Positions 9,221 to 19,549 of a DNA stretch of 64,000 bases are shown piece after piece. The stretch is from Billgrantia campisalis (GTDB taxonomy: Bacteria > Pseudomonadota > Gammaproteobacteria > Pseudomonadales > Halomonadaceae). The position numbers and the translations under genes are program-made. Position 1 is the first letter of the stretch; every line of letters begins with the position of its first letter. The stretch lies in NCBI RefSeq assembly GCF_022341425.1, contig NZ_JABFUC010000010.1:110837-174836 (forward strand), read 5' to 3'. The notes below the pieces were generated by a model, which saw only the letters and a list, made by a program, of their open reading frames with translations, was not told the origin of the DNA and ran no database searches.

Positions 9221-10093
9221 TCACTCGTCCTGGCTCTGCTCGTCGCAGGGGCTCGCCTCCAGCAGGCGAATGCGGCGGTTGTCGGCGTTGAGCACGGTAA
9301 AGCGCCAGCTGCCCAGCTCGGCGTATTCACCACGCCCGGGCAGGTGGCCGAAACGCTGCATCACCAGGCCGCCGACGGTGTCGAACTCGTCGTCGGGGAA
9401 GCGGGTGCCGAAGCGCTCGTTGAAGTCTTCGATGGGGGTCAGGGCGCGAATGGCATAGCGGCCCTCGCCCAGTTCGCTGATATCGTCGTCCTCGTCGGTG
9501 TCGTGCTCGTCTTCGATGTCGCCGACGATCTGTTCGAGGATATCCTCAATGGTGACGATGCCTGCGGTGCCGCCGTACTCGTCGACCACCACCGCCATGT
9601 GGTTGTGGGTATCGCGAAACTCCTTGAGCAGGCTGTTGAGGCGCTTGGACTCGGGCACGAACATCGCCGGGCGCAGCACGTCCTCGAGCCGGAACCGCTC
9701 GCGCTCCTCGCTGCTGCAGGGCAGCAGCTTGAGCAGGTCCTTGACCAGCAGCAGCCCCTTGACCTCGTCGAGGTTCTCGCCGATCACCGGGTAGCGGGAG
9801 TGGCCAGTCTCGAAGATCAGCGACAGGTACTCCTCGGCGGGCTGGTCGGCGGCGATGGCGGCCACCTGGGAGCGGGGGATCAGCACTTCGCGCACCTGCT
9901 GGTCGCTGATCTGCAGGGCGCCTTCGATGATCATCATGGCGTCCTCTTCCAGCTTGAGCCGGGAACCGGCCTGGCGCAGGAACTCCAGCAGCTCCGCCCG
10001 GGAGCTGGGTTCGTCGTTGTCCCCCGAGAGGGCGCCGAGCAGCTTGTCCAGCCAGGACTTCCCGGCCTGGCCGTTCGTTCGGTCTTCGCTCAT
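9221..10093 (-). CDS. corC: HlyC/CorC family protein with CBS pair and transporter-associated domain
   Basis: 290 residues, soluble. Two CBS motifs can be seen (residues about 60-185, including VLIPRSQVAAI and MAVVVDEYGGTAGIVTIEDILE) followed by the CorC_HlyC domain ending DEFDTVGGLVMQRFGHLPGRGE. The family is linked to magnesium and cobalt efflux (CorC/YbeX), and YbeX has been tied to ribosome metabolism. It sits between ybeY and lnt in the conserved order phoH-ybeY-ybeX-lnt. Confidence 0.93.
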   Translation of the reverse strand: MSEDRTNGQAGKSWLDKLLGALSGDNDEPSSRAELLEFLRQAGSRLKLEEDAMMIIEGALQISDQQVREVLIPRSQVAAIAADQPAEEYLSLIFETGHSRYPVIGENLDEVKGLLLVKDLLKLLPCSSEERERFRLEDVLRPAMFVPESKRLNSLLKEFRDTHNHMAVVVDEYGGTAGIVTIEDILEQIVGDIEDEHDTDEDDDISELGEGRYAIRALTPIEDFNERFGTRFPDDEFDTVGGLVMQRFGHLPGRGEYAELGSWRFTVLNADNRRIRLLEASPCDEQSQDE

Positions 10094-10103
10094 GGGTCGC
10101 GTC

Positions 10104-10613
10104 TCATCTGTCCTCGGTATCGGAGTGTCGCTCGCCGCCCTCGGAATCGGGCGCTGCGTAGGGGTCCGCGATGCCGAAATCGGCCAGGATCTCGCGCTCG
10201 AGCTGCTCCATGGACTCGGCCTCGTCGTCCTCCAGGTGATCATGGCCCAGCAGGTGCAGGGTGCCATGAACCACCAGATGAGCGTAGTGATCTTCCAGGC
10301 GCTTGTCCTGTGCCTGCGCTTCATCCACCACCACCCGGTGGCAGATCACCAGGTCGCCGAGCAGCGGCAGCGTCAGCCCGGGGGGACACTCGAAGGGGAA
10401 GGAGAGCACGTTGGTCGGCTTGTCCTTGCCGCGGTAGGTGCGGTTCAGGGTGCGACTCTCTTCGGCGTCGACGAACCGCACCGTGACCTCCCGGCGCGGA
10501 TCGTCCGGCTGGCGGGCCAGCGCCGCGGCGACCCAGGCCGCCAGCGCCGCCTGGCTCGGCAGTCCGGTATCGGTGATGGCTACCTGGCGGTCGATGACCG
10601 GCCCTGGGGTCAT
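10104..10613 (-). CDS. ybeY: endoribonuclease/rRNA maturation factor YbeY
   Basis: 169 residues. Metal-dependent RNase involved in 16S rRNA 3' end maturation and ribosome quality control. The zinc-binding signature [11 protein letters not shown] (HxxxHxxxxxH) is intact, and [15 protein letters not shown] is the conserved family segment. Its ATG overlaps the phoH stop by 4 bases (ATGA), which implies translational coupling. Confidence 0.96.
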   Translation of the reverse strand: MTPGPVIDRQVAITDTGLPSQAALAAWVAAALARQPDDPRREVTVRFVDAEESRTLNRTYRGKDKPTNVLSFPFECPPGLTLPLLGDLVICHRVVVDEAQAQDKRLEDHYAHLVVHGTLHLLGHDHLEDDEAESMEQLEREILADFGIADPYAAPDSEGGERHSDTEDR

Positions 10614-11698
10614 GTCGACGGGCCGTCCTGCCGGTCGCGGTCGCGCTTTTGGCGCTCCTCGCGTCGCGCCTCGCGCTGCTGATCGAGGGCCTCCTGACGG
10701 GCCCGCTCGGCGGCCTCCTGGTCGGCCTCGAAGTGGTCGTAGGCCTCGATAATGCGCTGCACCAGCGGATGACGCACCACGTCCTTGGCGGCGAAGTGGG
10801 TGACGCCGATCCCCGGCGTCTCCTTGAGCACCTCGAGGACCTGGATCAGCCCCGAACTCTGCCCACGGGGCAGGTCGACCTGGGTGATGTCGCCGGTGAT
10901 CACCGCGGTGGAGCCGAAGCCAATGCGGGTCAGGAACATCTTCATCTGCTCGCGGGTGGTGTTCTGGCTCTCGTCGAGGATGATGAAGGCGTTGTTCAGG
11001 GTGCGTCCGCGCATGTAGGCCAGCGGGGCGATCTCGATCACCTGACGCTCGATCAGCTTGCCGACCTGCTCGAAGCCGAGCATCTCGTAGAGGGCGTCGT
11101 AGAGCGGGCGCAGGTAGGGGTCGATCTTCTGGGCCAGGTCGCCGGGCAGAAAGCCCAGCTTCTCGCCGGCCTCCACGGCGGGGCGTACCAGCAGGATGCG
11201 GCGTACCTCCTGCTGATTGAGCGCCTCCACCGCGGCGGCCACCGCCAGGTAGGTCTTGCCGGTGCCGGCCGGGCCGATGCCGAAGTTGATATCGTGGGCG
11301 CGGATGCTCGAGACGTAATTCTGCTGGTTCTGGCCGCGGGGCTTGATCAGCACCTTGGGCGTGCGCAGCAGCACCTCGTCGTCGCCGATGCCCTCCTCCT
11401 CGTCGACGGCCTCGCGGCCCGACTCCTGCAGGAAGAGGTGGACGGTGTCCGGCGACAGGTCGCTGGCTTCGGCCTCGCGGTAGAGGTGTTCGAGCACGTT
11501 GGCGGCGGCCTTGACCCGCGGGCCGGGGCCGGCCAGCTGGAAGACGTTGCCGCGGTTGCGCAGGGTGACCCCGAGCCGCGACTCCACCAGCTTGAGGTGC
11601 TCGTCACGTTGGCCGCAGAGATTGGCCAGGCGCTGGGGGTCATTGGGTTCGAGGCTCAGAGTAATGATGCGGTTGGCCTGAGAGGCGGGCTGGCTCAA
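10610..11698 (-). CDS. ybeZ: PhoH-like ATPase (YbeZ)
   Basis: 362 residues. The PhoH nucleoside triphosphatase domain is clear: Walker A GPAGTGKT, Walker [11 protein letters not shown], and GDITQVDLP. An N-terminal KH-like region (residues about 10-75) precedes it. The C-terminal end is a charged helix rich in E, R and Q. It partners with YbeY in other bacteria. First gene of the cluster phoH-ybeY-corC-lnt. Confidence 0.95.
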   Translation of the reverse strand: MSQPASQANRIITLSLEPNDPQRLANLCGQRDEHLKLVESRLGVTLRNRGNVFQLAGPGPRVKAAANVLEHLYREAEASDLSPDTVHLFLQESGREAVDEEEGIGDDEVLLRTPKVLIKPRGQNQQNYVSSIRAHDINFGIGPAGTGKTYLAVAAAVEALNQQEVRRILLVRPAVEAGEKLGFLPGDLAQKIDPYLRPLYDALYEMLGFEQVGKLIERQVIEIAPLAYMRGRTLNNAFIILDESQNTTREQMKMFLTRIGFGSTAVITGDITQVDLPRGQSSGLIQVLEVLKETPGIGVTHFAAKDVVRHPLVQRIIEAYDHFEADQEAAERARQEALDQQREARREERQKRDRDRQDGPST

Positions 11699-11741
11699 GA
11701 CAGGAGAATCCGTGCGTTGCGTATGGTGAGTGTCAGCTTAA

Positions 11742-11763
11742 TGCCCCGGCCCGAGCCGGGGCA
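11742..11763. terminator. GC hairpin between miaB and ybeZ
   Basis: A 9-bp perfect stem TGCCCCGGC/GCCGGGGCA with loop CCGA lies in the 77-base gap between miaB and ybeZ. It has no T tract on the minus strand, so it may be an attenuating hairpin rather than a full terminator. Confidence 0.4.
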
Positions 11764-11775
11764 ATGCCGAATGAC

Positions 11776-13119
11776 TCAATATCGAGCGGGAGAGGCCAGT
11801 TCGCCGCGTAGCGAGTTGGGCAGCGCCTCGGTGATGGTCACGTCGACGAAGTAGCCGATCAGCTCCACCGGGTTGGGGGCGCGGAAGTTGACCACCCGAT
11901 TGTTCTCGGTACGCCCGGAGAGTTGCCCCGGGTCCCTGGGCGAGAAGCCGCTGACCAGGATGCGCTGGGTGGAGCCCACCATGCGCCGGCTGATCTGCAT
12001 CGCCTGCTGGTTGATGCGCTCCTGCAGGATCGCCAGGCGCTGCTTCTTGACGCTCTCCGGGGTGTCATCGTCGAGCGCGGCCGCCGGGGTGCCCGGGCGC
12101 GCTGAATAGACGAAGCTGAAGGAGTGGTCGAAGCCGATGCGCCCGATCAGGTTCATCGTCGCCTCGAAGTCCTCTTCCGTCTCGCCGGGGAAGCCGATGA
12201 TGAAGTCCGACGAGAAGCTGATATCCGGGCGCAGCGCACGGATGCGCTCCAGCTTCTCGACGTACTCCTCGGCGGTATGGCCGCGCTTCATGGCGGTGAG
12301 GATGCGGTCGGAGCCGGCCTGCACCGGCAGGTGCAGGTGGCTGACCAGCTCGGGGATCTCGGCGTAGGCTTCGATCAGGCTGTCGGAGAACTCCACCGGG
12401 TGCGAGGTGGTGAAGCGCACCCGGTCGATGCCCTCCACCGCCGCCACGCAGGCGATCAGCTCGGCCAGGTCGATCTCGTCGCCGAGCTGATTCTCGCCGC
12501 GGTAGGCGTTGACGTTCTGGCCCAGCAGGTTGATCTCGCGCACGCCCTGGTCGGCCAGGTGGATCACCTCGTCCATCACCGCCTCGAAGGGGCGCGAGAC
12601 CTCCTCGCCGCGGGTGTAGGGCACCACGCAGAAGGTGCAGTACTTGGAGCAGCCCTCCATCACCGAGACGAAGGCGGTGGCGCCGTCGGAGCTTGGCTGG
12701 GGCAGGTGGTCGAACTTCTCGATCTCCGGGAAGGTGACGTCCACCACCGAGATCTGGTCGTTGCGGCGGGCGTCGAGCATGGACGGCACCCGGTGCAGCG
12801 TCTGGGGGCCGAACACCATGTCGACATGGGGCGCGCGCTTGCGCAGCGCCTCGCCCTCCTGGCTGGCCACGCAGCCGCCCACGCCGATCACCAGATCGGG
12901 GTTGCTCGCCTTGAGCTTCTTCCAGCGGCCGAGCTGGTGGAAGACCTTTTCCTGGGCCTTCTCGCGGATCGAGCAGGTATTGAGCAGGATGACGTCGGCC
13001 TCGCCTTCGTCGTCGGTCAGCTCCAGCTGATGGGATTCGCCGAGCAGGTCCGCCATGCGCGCGGAGTCGTACTCGTTCATCTGGCAGCCGTGAGTCTTGA
13101 TGAAGAGTTTCTTCGCCAT
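11776..13119 (-). CDS. miaB: tRNA-2-methylthio-N6-dimethylallyladenosine synthase
   Basis: 447 residues. Radical SAM methylthiotransferase acting on i6A37 of tRNA. The N-terminal UPF0004 domain carries the auxiliary cluster cysteines ([30 protein letters not shown]), the radical SAM CxxxCxxC is in CSKYCTFC, and a TRAM domain ends the protein. Start is the Met at 13117-13119 ([12 protein letters not shown]). It precedes ybeZ on the same strand, a common arrangement. Confidence 0.97.
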   Translation of the reverse strand: MAKKLFIKTHGCQMNEYDSARMADLLGESHQLELTDDEGEADVILLNTCSIREKAQEKVFHQLGRWKKLKASNPDLVIGVGGCVASQEGEALRKRAPHVDMVFGPQTLHRVPSMLDARRNDQISVVDVTFPEIEKFDHLPQPSSDGATAFVSVMEGCSKYCTFCVVPYTRGEEVSRPFEAVMDEVIHLADQGVREINLLGQNVNAYRGENQLGDEIDLAELIACVAAVEGIDRVRFTTSHPVEFSDSLIEAYAEIPELVSHLHLPVQAGSDRILTAMKRGHTAEEYVEKLERIRALRPDISFSSDFIIGFPGETEEDFEATMNLIGRIGFDHSFSFVYSARPGTPAAALDDDTPESVKKQRLAILQERINQQAMQISRRMVGSTQRILVSGFSPRDPGQLSGRTENNRVVNFRAPNPVELIGYFVDVTITEALPNSLRGELASPARY

Positions 13120-13311
13120 AAGAATAGGTCTGGGTCGGTTGCCCGACGCAGGCGTCACCGGTGAGTGAAGTATCGTGGGAATGCAGCCGCAGGGCCGTTC
13201 TCGAAAGGTCGCGCCATTATACGGAAGGGGCCGCGGTGGGGCCAGCGCAGGGGCGTTGTCGCCCGTCGTCTGTGATACCCTTGGCGGTCTGCAAAGGGCG
13301 TCGAGAAGGTC

Positions 13312-13340
13312 GGGGGCTGGTCAATGAATGACCAGCCCCC
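13312..13340. other. perfect hairpin in the miaB / SH3-protein divergent gap
   Basis: The 419-base gap 13120-13538 between divergent genes holds no coding sequence I can support. It contains one striking 12-bp perfect inverted repeat, GGGGGCTGGTCA / TGACCAGCCCCC, with a 5-base loop. No T tract follows. A CATTATACGG near 13213 could be a minus-strand promoter element for miaB. The rest of the gap shows nothing recognisable. Confidence 0.6.
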
Positions 13341-13538
13341 GCCGCAGCCGCCCCCGTCGCGACCTCGGGCGCCTTTCCAGCGGTTGTCCCGATACTTGTC
13401 CACAGAAGCTGTGGAAAACGATCAGCGTGACAGATGACAGTCTCATCGGTCGTTGCCGGAACGGGAGGTTCTGCGACGGCATACGGGTCGCGGCAGCAAT
13501 GACGCCGCATGTGAGCCTTCGATAGTCAGGACTACGGC

Positions 13539-14165
13539 ATGACGATGTATAGATTCAAGACCCTTCTGGTAGGCGTGACCCTGGGGCTTGCGGCGCTGCC
13601 GCTTCAGGCCCAGACCGACGACGCGACCCACTGGGTCTCCGACGAGTTGACCACCTGGGTACGCAGCGGCCCCACCGATGGCTACCGTATCGTCGGCACC
13701 CTGACTGCCGGCGAGCCGGTCAGGGTGCTGGAGACCAGCGGCGACTACAGCCGGGTGCAAAACAGCGAGGGCAATACCGTCTGGGTGCAGAGTAACGAGC
13801 TCCAGGACGCCCCCAGCGCGCGGATGCTGTTGCCCCAGCTGGAGGCCCAGGTGGCGGAGCTCGAGGCGGAGCTCGGCAGCATCAACGAGACCTGGGAAAA
13901 TCGCGTGGCGACCATGACCGAGACCCTCGAGGTGCGCGAGCAGCGCATCAATGAGCTCGAGGCGCGCAACCGGGAGCTCGACGCCGAGGCCGAGCAGTCA
14001 CGCCAGGTTGTCCGCCAGCTGCAGGCGCGCCTGGATACCCAGGAGGAAGACCTGCTGATGCGCTACTTCATGTATGGCGGCGGGGTGGCTGGCGCGGGCC
14101 TGCTGGTGGGTCTGATCGTCCCCCATCTGCCGCGCAAGCGGCGCAGGAACGACCGCTGGTTCTAG
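13539..14165 (+). CDS. TIGR04211-type SH3 domain envelope protein (YgiM-like)
   Basis: 208 residues. An N-terminal signal peptide (about residues 1-25, ending LPLQAQ) leads to a bacterial SH3 domain (WVSDELTTWVRSGPTDGYRIVGTL), then a long coiled coil (about residues 85-170, heptad-like ELEARNRELDAEAEQ), then one transmembrane segment (GVAGAGLLVGLIVPHL) and a basic tail RKRRRNDRW. This domain order is the TIGR04211/YgiM family of unknown molecular function. The gene runs into tpm with a 21-base gap. Confidence 0.88.
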   Translation: MTMYRFKTLLVGVTLGLAALPLQAQTDDATHWVSDELTTWVRSGPTDGYRIVGTLTAGEPVRVLETSGDYSRVQNSEGNTVWVQSNELQDAPSARMLLPQLEAQVAELEAELGSINETWENRVATMTETLEVREQRINELEARNRELDAEAEQSRQVVRQLQARLDTQEEDLLMRYFMYGGGVAGAGLLVGLIVPHLPRKRRRNDRWF

Positions 14166-14186
14166 GCCCCAGGGAGGCGAGGCGAT

Positions 14187-14825
14187 ATGGCACAGGAGTG
14201 GCGGGACCGCTGGCGCGAGGGGCGCATCGGCTTTCATCGCGACGAGGCGCACCCGGCGCTGATCCGCCACTGGCCCCTGTTGGGGGCCAGGCCCGGTACC
14301 AAGGTGCTGGTGCCACTGTGCGGCAAGAGCCTGGACATGCGCTGGCTGGCGCGCCATGACCATCCGGTGCTGGGCATCGAGCTGGCGCCGGAGGCCATCG
14401 AGCAGTTCGTCGCCGAGGGGCTCGGCGAGATCTCGCGCTACCGCCAGGAGCCGTTCGATGTCTGCCGGCAGGGCAGCATCGAGCTGTGGTGCGGCGACTT
14501 CTTCCACTTTCATATCGAACAGGCCGCTGAGATCGACGCCTTCTACGACCGGGCCGCGCTGATCGCGCTGCCGCCAGCGACTCGCCAGCGCTACGCCTTC
14601 CACCTGGCCCAGCTGATCCCGCCCGGCGCCCGGGGGCTTTTGATCAGCCTGGAGCGGCCCCCGGGCGAGGCCGGGGGCCCGCCCTACAGCGTAGATGCCC
14701 AGGAGGTGCGCGAGCTCTTCGAGCCCAACTTCCAGGTCACCCACCTGGAAGACGGCGCACCCGAGCCCGGCAGCGGCTTTCGCGAGAGCGTTTGGGCCAT
14801 GGTGCGCCGTGGCCCTAAGGTGTAG
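14187..14825 (+). CDS. tpm: thiopurine S-methyltransferase
   Basis: 212 residues. SAM-dependent methyltransferase of the TPMT family; bacterial members also methylate selenium and tellurium species. Family features are the N-terminal WRDRWREGRIGFHRDEAHP, then VLVPLCGKSLDMRWLARHDHPVLGIELAPEAIEQF and YDRAALIALPPATRQRYA. GGAGGCGAGGCGAT precedes the start. It converges on the YajG-like gene, 13 bases apart. Confidence 0.94.
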   Translation: MAQEWRDRWREGRIGFHRDEAHPALIRHWPLLGARPGTKVLVPLCGKSLDMRWLARHDHPVLGIELAPEAIEQFVAEGLGEISRYRQEPFDVCRQGSIELWCGDFFHFHIEQAAEIDAFYDRAALIALPPATRQRYAFHLAQLIPPGARGLLISLERPPGEAGGPPYSVDAQEVRELFEPNFQVTHLEDGAPEPGSGFRESVWAMVRRGPKV

Positions 14826-14838
14826 CAGTGCTGGCGGC

Positions 14839-15453
14839 CTATTCCGCCAGCAACTGCCCCAGCTCCGGGTCCCGGAAGGCTCGGTCGAGCCCGTCGGAGA
14901 GTAGGTCGTTGAGCATGCGGGTGTTGGCGTTGCGGTCGGGGCGCACCGCATAGCTCTGGGTGCGCCGCGAGGTGTAGGTGCCGGTGTAGGTGCTGCCCCG
15001 GTTGACCGCCTTGGCCTCGAAGACCGCCTCCAGGCGCGCCTCGTCGATGACCGGGCGGCTCTGGCCGCGCTCATAGCCCAGGTGCACCAGGGTCAGGGTC
15101 AGGCTGGGCCGCCCCTCGGCGGGGTCGGTGGTGGGCGAGAAGCCCATGTCGCGCACCGCGCGCTCCGCCTCGGCCTGCAGCCGGGGCACCAGTTCATGGG
15201 CGCTGACGTTGATGGTGGCGGTGGACATGGCGCTGCCGGTGCGGGTGCCGATTACCTCGCCGTCGCGTTGGTCCACGGCCATGACGGTGATCGCCTGGCC
15301 GCCGCCGCTGCGCGGCACCTCGGCAGTGCGCTGGGGGTCGAGCTGCAGGTAGTGGGGGCTGGCGCAGCCGGCCAGCCAGACGCTGGCCAGCAGCAGGCCG
15401 GCGACCTGCCGCCAGCGGCGCACGCGGTGAGCTTGAATCATCCTGACTCTCAT
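14839..15453 (-). CDS. YajG-family lipoprotein
   Basis: About 204 residues from the Met at 15451-15453; a Met four codons later is also possible. A basic N terminus and hydrophobic stretch end in the lipobox LAGC (signal peptidase II site), so it is a membrane lipoprotein. The mature part resembles YajG: ITVMAVDQRDGEVIGTRTG, AERAVRDMGF, LTLTLVHLGYERGQ, and a C terminus with MLNDLLSDGLDRAFRDPEL. Function unknown. There is no link to neighbouring genes beyond convergence with tpm. Confidence 0.8.
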   Translation of the reverse strand: MRVRMIQAHRVRRWRQVAGLLLASVWLAGCASPHYLQLDPQRTAEVPRSGGGQAITVMAVDQRDGEVIGTRTGSAMSTATINVSAHELVPRLQAEAERAVRDMGFSPTTDPAEGRPSLTLTLVHLGYERGQSRPVIDEARLEAVFEAKAVNRGSTYTGTYTSRRTQSYAVRPDRNANTRMLNDLLSDGLDRAFRDPELGQLLAE

Positions 15454-15569
15454 CGTCCAGACTCTCCCGGGGTCATGGCAGGGGGGAAGCCGAGTATAGC
15501 CGTGTGCGGAGGGCCGCAATAGCCTGACGCCCCGCCCCGGTTTAGGAAAGACTCTTCCCAAATGGCTTT

Positions 15570-15655
15570 GTGGGAGGGAGCTTTAGCTCGCGAAGTAGCG
15601 CGCAGCGCTACCCAAAGGGCGCCTGCGGCGCCTTCGTCGAGCCCCGCCTTCCCAC
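15570..15655. repeat. 86-bp REP/BIME-like palindromic element
   Basis: Long imperfect palindrome in the gap between the YajG-like gene and cysA. Outer arms GTGGGAGGG / CCTTCCCAC and GCTCGCGAAG / CTTCGTCGAGC pair; inside are two hairpins, GTAGCGC-GCA-GCGCTAC and GGCGCC-TGC-GGCGCC. The GTGGGAGGGAGCTTTAGCTCGCGAA arm resembles REP elements of Pseudomonas and relatives. Only one copy lies in this window. No transposase of the RAYT type is nearby. Confidence 0.75.
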
Positions 15656-15698
15656 CATGCTGCCTGCAGAACGGGTTCACGCTAAAGTGCGATGAACC

Positions 15699-16799
15699 TC
15701 AGGAGAGCGCGGCGGCGGTTTCCGGCGCCAGGGCTTGGCGGGCCGGGTCGGGAAAGCGGTGCCAGCGGCGCGGCACCGCGAACAGGCGCTGGCCGCGGGT
15801 CAGGTTCAGCTGTTCGAAGTCGGCGTGACGCACCGTGGCCAGCCACGGCTCGGAGAGCCAGTCGGCGGCCAGCTCCACGCGCACCTCGGCGCCCACCGGG
15901 GAGATGGCGGTCACCGTGACCGGCAGGTGGGCCTCGCGGGTGGGGGCGGTCGCCAGCTTGACCTCATGGGGCCGCAGCAGCAGCTCCTCGGGCCCGTCGG
16001 GCAGCGCCACCGAGAGGTGCGCATCGCCGCAGGTGAGGGTGCCGCCGCGCACCTCGCCTTCCAGATGGTTCACATCGCCCAGGAACTCGAACACGAAGCG
16101 GTTGGCCGGCGCCCGGTAGAGGGCATCCGGGGTGTCGATCTGCTCGATGCGGCCGTTGCTCATCACCACGACGCGGTCGGAGAGCTCCAGGGCTTCCTCC
16201 TGGTCGTGGGTGACGAAAACGCTGGTGAAGTTGAGCTCGTCGTGCAGGTGGCGCAGCCAGCGACGCAGGTCCTGGCGCACCTTGGCGTCCAGCGCCCCGA
16301 AGGGCTCGTCGAGCAGCAGCACGTCGGGGCGCAGGGCCAGCGCCCGGGCCAGCGAGACGCGCTGCTGCTGGCCGCCGGAGAGCTGGGCCGGGTAGCGCTT
16401 GGCGAAGTTCTCGAGCTGCACCATCTCCAGCAGGCGATGCACCCGGGCGCGGATCTCCCCGCTGGTGGGCCGGTGCTTGCGCGGCATCACCGTGAGGCCG
16501 AAGGCCACGTTGTCATACACCGTCATATGGCGGAACAGCGCATAGTGCTGGAAGACGAAGCCGATGCGTCGATCGCGCACGTGGACATGGGTCACGTCGC
16601 GCTCGCCGAACAGGATGCGCCCGGCGGGCTCGCGGTCGGCGTTCTCCAGCCCGGCGATGATGCGCAGCAGGGTGGTCTTGCCCGAGCCCGAGGGGCCGAG
16701 CAGGCCGACCAGCTCACCGTCGCGGATGTCCAAGTTCACCGGCTCCAGGGCGCAGGTGCGGCCGAAGTGCTTGGCGACGTTGTGAAGTCGGATGCTCAT
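15699..16799 (-). CDS. cysA: sulfate/thiosulfate ABC transporter ATP-binding protein
   Basis: 366 residues. ATPase of the sulfate importer. Walker [10 protein letters not shown], signature [10 protein letters not shown], Walker [12 protein letters not shown] and switch His in [11 protein letters not shown] are all present, with a C-terminal TOBE-like domain. Start is the Met at 16797-16799 (MSIRLHNV), overlapping the cysW stop by 4 bases. Last gene of sbp-cysT-cysW-cysA. Confidence 0.96.
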   Translation of the reverse strand: MSIRLHNVAKHFGRTCALEPVNLDIRDGELVGLLGPSGSGKTTLLRIIAGLENADREPAGRILFGERDVTHVHVRDRRIGFVFQHYALFRHMTVYDNVAFGLTVMPRKHRPTSGEIRARVHRLLEMVQLENFAKRYPAQLSGGQQQRVSLARALALRPDVLLLDEPFGALDAKVRQDLRRWLRHLHDELNFTSVFVTHDQEEALELSDRVVVMSNGRIEQIDTPDALYRAPANRFVFEFLGDVNHLEGEVRGGTLTCGDAHLSVALPDGPEELLLRPHEVKLATAPTREAHLPVTVTAISPVGAEVRVELAADWLSEPWLATVRHADFEQLNLTRGQRLFAVPRRWHRFPDPARQALAPETAAALS

Positions 16800-17623
16800 G
16801 CATGAACCTCCCGGCGCGCGGCGCGCCATTCCAGGCTGGCCTTGGCGACCAGGGTGAGCAGGGCGATCAGTGCCAGCAGGGCGGCGCTGGCGAAGGCGCC
16901 CACGGTGTTGTAGTCCTGGTAGAGCTGCTCCAGGTGCAGCGGCAGGGTGTTGGTCTGGCCACGGATGGCCCCCGAGACCACCGAGACGGCGCCGAACTCC
17001 CCGACCGCCCGGGCGTTGGTCAGGATCACCCCGTAGAGCAGCGCCCAGCGGATATTGGGCAGGGTCACCCGGCGGAAGATGGTCCAGCCCGGCGCGCCCA
17101 GGGTCACCGCCGCTTCCTCCTCGCGGGAGCCCTGGGCCTGCATCAGCGGGATCAGCTCCCGGGCGACGAAGGGGCAGGTGACGAAGATGGTCACCAGCAG
17201 GATGCCCGGCCAGGCGAACATCAGCTGGATGTCATGGGTGTCGAGCCAGGCGCCGAGCCAGCCGTTGCGGCCGTAGAGCAGCAGGTAGATCAGGCCGGCG
17301 ACCACCGGCGACACCGCGAAGGGGATGTCGATCAGGGTCTGCAGGATGCGCCGCCCCGGAAAGCTGAAGCGGGTCACCAGCCAGGCCAGGGCCACCCCGA
17401 ACACCAGGCAGACGGGAATCGTCAGCACGGCGATGAACAGCGTCAGGCCGATGGCCGCCACCGTGTACTCGTTGCTGACGTTGGTCCAGAACACCGCCAC
17501 GCCCTGGGCGAAGGCCTGGGCGAAGATCGCCACCAGCGGCAGCAGCAGGAACAGCGCCGACAGCGCCACGGCGGCGAGGATCAGGGTGCGGCGCACGGCC
17601 GGGGCATCACCGATACGTTGCAT
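16796..17623 (-). CDS. cysW: sulfate ABC transporter permease CysW
   Basis: 275 residues with about six membrane segments. The permease loop EAA motif ([39 protein letters not shown]) contacts the CysA ATPase. [29 protein letters not shown] is typical of CysW. Start overlaps the cysT stop and its stop overlaps the cysA start, so the three are tightly coupled. Confidence 0.95.
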   Translation of the reverse strand: MQRIGDAPAVRRTLILAAVALSALFLLLPLVAIFAQAFAQGVAVFWTNVSNEYTVAAIGLTLFIAVLTIPVCLVFGVALAWLVTRFSFPGRRILQTLIDIPFAVSPVVAGLIYLLLYGRNGWLGAWLDTHDIQLMFAWPGILLVTIFVTCPFVARELIPLMQAQGSREEEAAVTLGAPGWTIFRRVTLPNIRWALLYGVILTNARAVGEFGAVSVVSGAIRGQTNTLPLHLEQLYQDYNTVGAFASAALLALIALLTLVAKASLEWRAARREVHA

Positions 17624-18486
17624 CAGCCGCGCCCTCCATGCAGTCGCTTGATGAAGCGCCCCTGCCAGATATTGATGGCCAGCAGCAGGGCCAGCGAGAC
17701 GAACAGCACCACCGAGGCGATGGCCGAGGCGCCGGCGTAGTCGAACTCCTGCAGCTTGACGAAGATCATCAGCGCGGTGATCTCGGTCTCGTAGGGCATG
17801 TTGCCGGCGATGAAGATGATCGCGCCGAACTCACCCAGCGAGCGCACGAAGGCGAGCCCGGTGCCGGTGACGATGGCCGGCCACAGGTGCGGCAGGATCA
17901 CCCGCCTAAACGCCGTGCCGTCGGAGGCGCCCAGGGTCAGCGCGGCCTCGTCCACCTCGACCGGCAGGTCCTCGAGCACCGGCTGCACGGTGCGCACCAC
18001 GAAGGGAATGCTGGTGAAGGCCATGGCCAGCGCGATGCCCACCCAGGTGTAGGCCACCTGCAGGCCCAGCGGCTCGAGCAGCCGGCCCATCCAGCCGTTG
18101 CTGGCGTAGAGGGTGGCGAGCGTGATGCCGGCCACCGCGGTGGGCAGGGCGAAGGGCAGGTCCATCAGCGCATCGAGCAGGCGCTTGCCGGGGAAGGTGT
18201 AGCGCACCAGCACCCAGGCCAGCAGCAGCCCGAAGGCGCCGTTGACGACGGCGGCCACCGCCGCGGCGCCGATGGTCACGGTGTAGCTGGCCACCACCCG
18301 GCCGTCGGTGATGATCGCCCAGTACTCGGCCAGGCTGAGGCCGGCGAGCTGACCGAACAGCCCGGTCATCGGCAGCAGCAGCACCAGCGAGATGAACATC
18401 AGGCTGATGCCCAGCGACAGGCCGAAGCCCGGCAGCACCCGCTTTTGGGTGCTGCCGAGCCCGAAGGGAAGGGCGCGGGTGCTCAT
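17623..18486 (-). CDS. cysT: sulfate ABC transporter permease CysT/CysU
   Basis: 287 residues with six predicted membrane segments. The EAA loop is LGASDGTAFRRVILPHLWPAIVTGTGLAFVRSLGEFGAIIFIAGNMP, the CysT/CysU form. N terminus RVLPGFGLSLGISLMFISLVLLLPM is the first membrane segment. It is 52 bases downstream of the binding-protein gene and overlaps cysW by one base. Confidence 0.95.
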   Translation of the reverse strand: MSTRALPFGLGSTQKRVLPGFGLSLGISLMFISLVLLLPMTGLFGQLAGLSLAEYWAIITDGRVVASYTVTIGAAAVAAVVNGAFGLLLAWVLVRYTFPGKRLLDALMDLPFALPTAVAGITLATLYASNGWMGRLLEPLGLQVAYTWVGIALAMAFTSIPFVVRTVQPVLEDLPVEVDEAALTLGASDGTAFRRVILPHLWPAIVTGTGLAFVRSLGEFGAIIFIAGNMPYETEITALMIFVKLQEFDYAGASAIASVVLFVSLALLLAINIWQGRFIKRLHGGRG

Positions 18487-18538
18487 GACGAGTGGCTCAT
18501 GCTGACTGTCTCACAGTGCTTGGCTCACGGTGCCTGGC

Positions 18539-19549
18539 TTAGCGCCGCTGCAGCTGGTCGAGCAGGGCGCCGCCGGCGAAGTGCGCTTCCATGGCCTGCT
18601 CCCAGCCACCGACGATCTCCTCGACCCGCAGCAGCTCGGTGTCCGGGAACTGCTCGGCGAACTCCTCGACCACCGCCTCGTGATGGACGCGGTAGTTGAA
18701 GCCGGCCAGCATGCGCTGGGCCTCTTCGCTGTAGAGGTACTCGACATAGGCCTGGGCCAGGTCCTGGGTGCCGTTGCGCTCGGCGTTGCTCTCGACCACG
18801 GCGACCGGGAACTCGGCGAGGATGCTCACCGGCGGTACGATCACCTCATAGTCGTCCCGGCCGTACTCGCCGCGGATGTTGTTGACCTCGGACTCGAAGC
18901 TGATCAGGACATCGCCGATGCCGCGCTCGATGAAGCTGGTGGTGGCGCCGCGGCCGCCGGTGTCGAACACCGCCACGTTGCGCAGGAAGGTGCGCATAAA
19001 ATCGTGGACCTGCTCCTCGTCACCGTCGAAGGCATTGTCGGCGAAGCCCCAGGCCGCCAGATAGGTGTAGCGGCCGTTGCCGGAGGTCTTGGGGTTGGGG
19101 AAGACCATCTTGACGTCCTCGCGGACCAGGTCGTCCCAGCTCTCGATGCCCTTGGGGTTGTCCTTGCGGACCAGGAAGGCCGTGGTGGAGTAGTAGGGCG
19201 AGGCGTTGTTGGGCAGCGCCTCCTGCCAGTCCTCGGCCACCAGGCCGGCATCGGCCAGCACCTGGACGTCGGTGACCTGGTTATAGGTCACCACGTCGGC
19301 GCGCAGGCCCTGGAGGATGGCGCGGGCCTGGGCGGAGGAGCCCCCGTGGGACTGCTGAATGGCGACCTTCTCGCCCTGTTCGGCCTGCCACCACTCGCGG
19401 AACTCCGGATTGATGGCGGAGAACAGCTCGCGGGCGATGTCATAGGACGAGTTGAGCAGCTCGCGGTCGGCGGCCAGTGCCGGGGTGGCCAGGCTGGCGC
19501 CCAGGGCGATGACAAGCGCGGTGCGGCGAAAGGACGACAGCAGGGACAT
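18539..19549 (-). CDS. sbp: periplasmic sulfate-binding protein
   Basis: 336 residues from the Met at 19547-19549, which has GGAG upstream; a Met 12 codons earlier is less well placed. Signal peptide [19 protein letters not shown]...ATPALA. The mature protein has the family hallmarks [60 protein letters not shown] and [12 protein letters not shown]. First gene of the sulfate import operon. sbp versus cysP (thiosulfate) cannot be separated by eye. Confidence 0.94.
   Translation of the reverse strand: MSLLSSFRRTALVIALGASLATPALAADRELLNSSYDIARELFSAINPEFREWWQAEQGEKVAIQQSHGGSSAQARAILQGLRADVVTYNQVTDVQVLADAGLVAEDWQEALPNNASPYYSTTAFLVRKDNPKGIESWDDLVREDVKMVFPNPKTSGNGRYTYLAAWGFADNAFDGDEEQVHDFMRTFLRNVAVFDTGGRGATTSFIERGIGDVLISFESEVNNIRGEYGRDDYEVIVPPVSILAEFPVAVVESNAERNGTQDLAQAYVEYLYSEEAQRMLAGFNYRVHHEAVVEEFAEQFPDTELLRVEEIVGGWEQAMEAHFAGGALLDQLQRR

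Noticed and set aside
13120..13538. tRNA or small RNA gene in the miaB upstream gap
   Set aside because: No cloverleaf or T-loop (GTTCRANNC) could be found; only one hairpin is visible. No tRNA was seen anywhere in the window.
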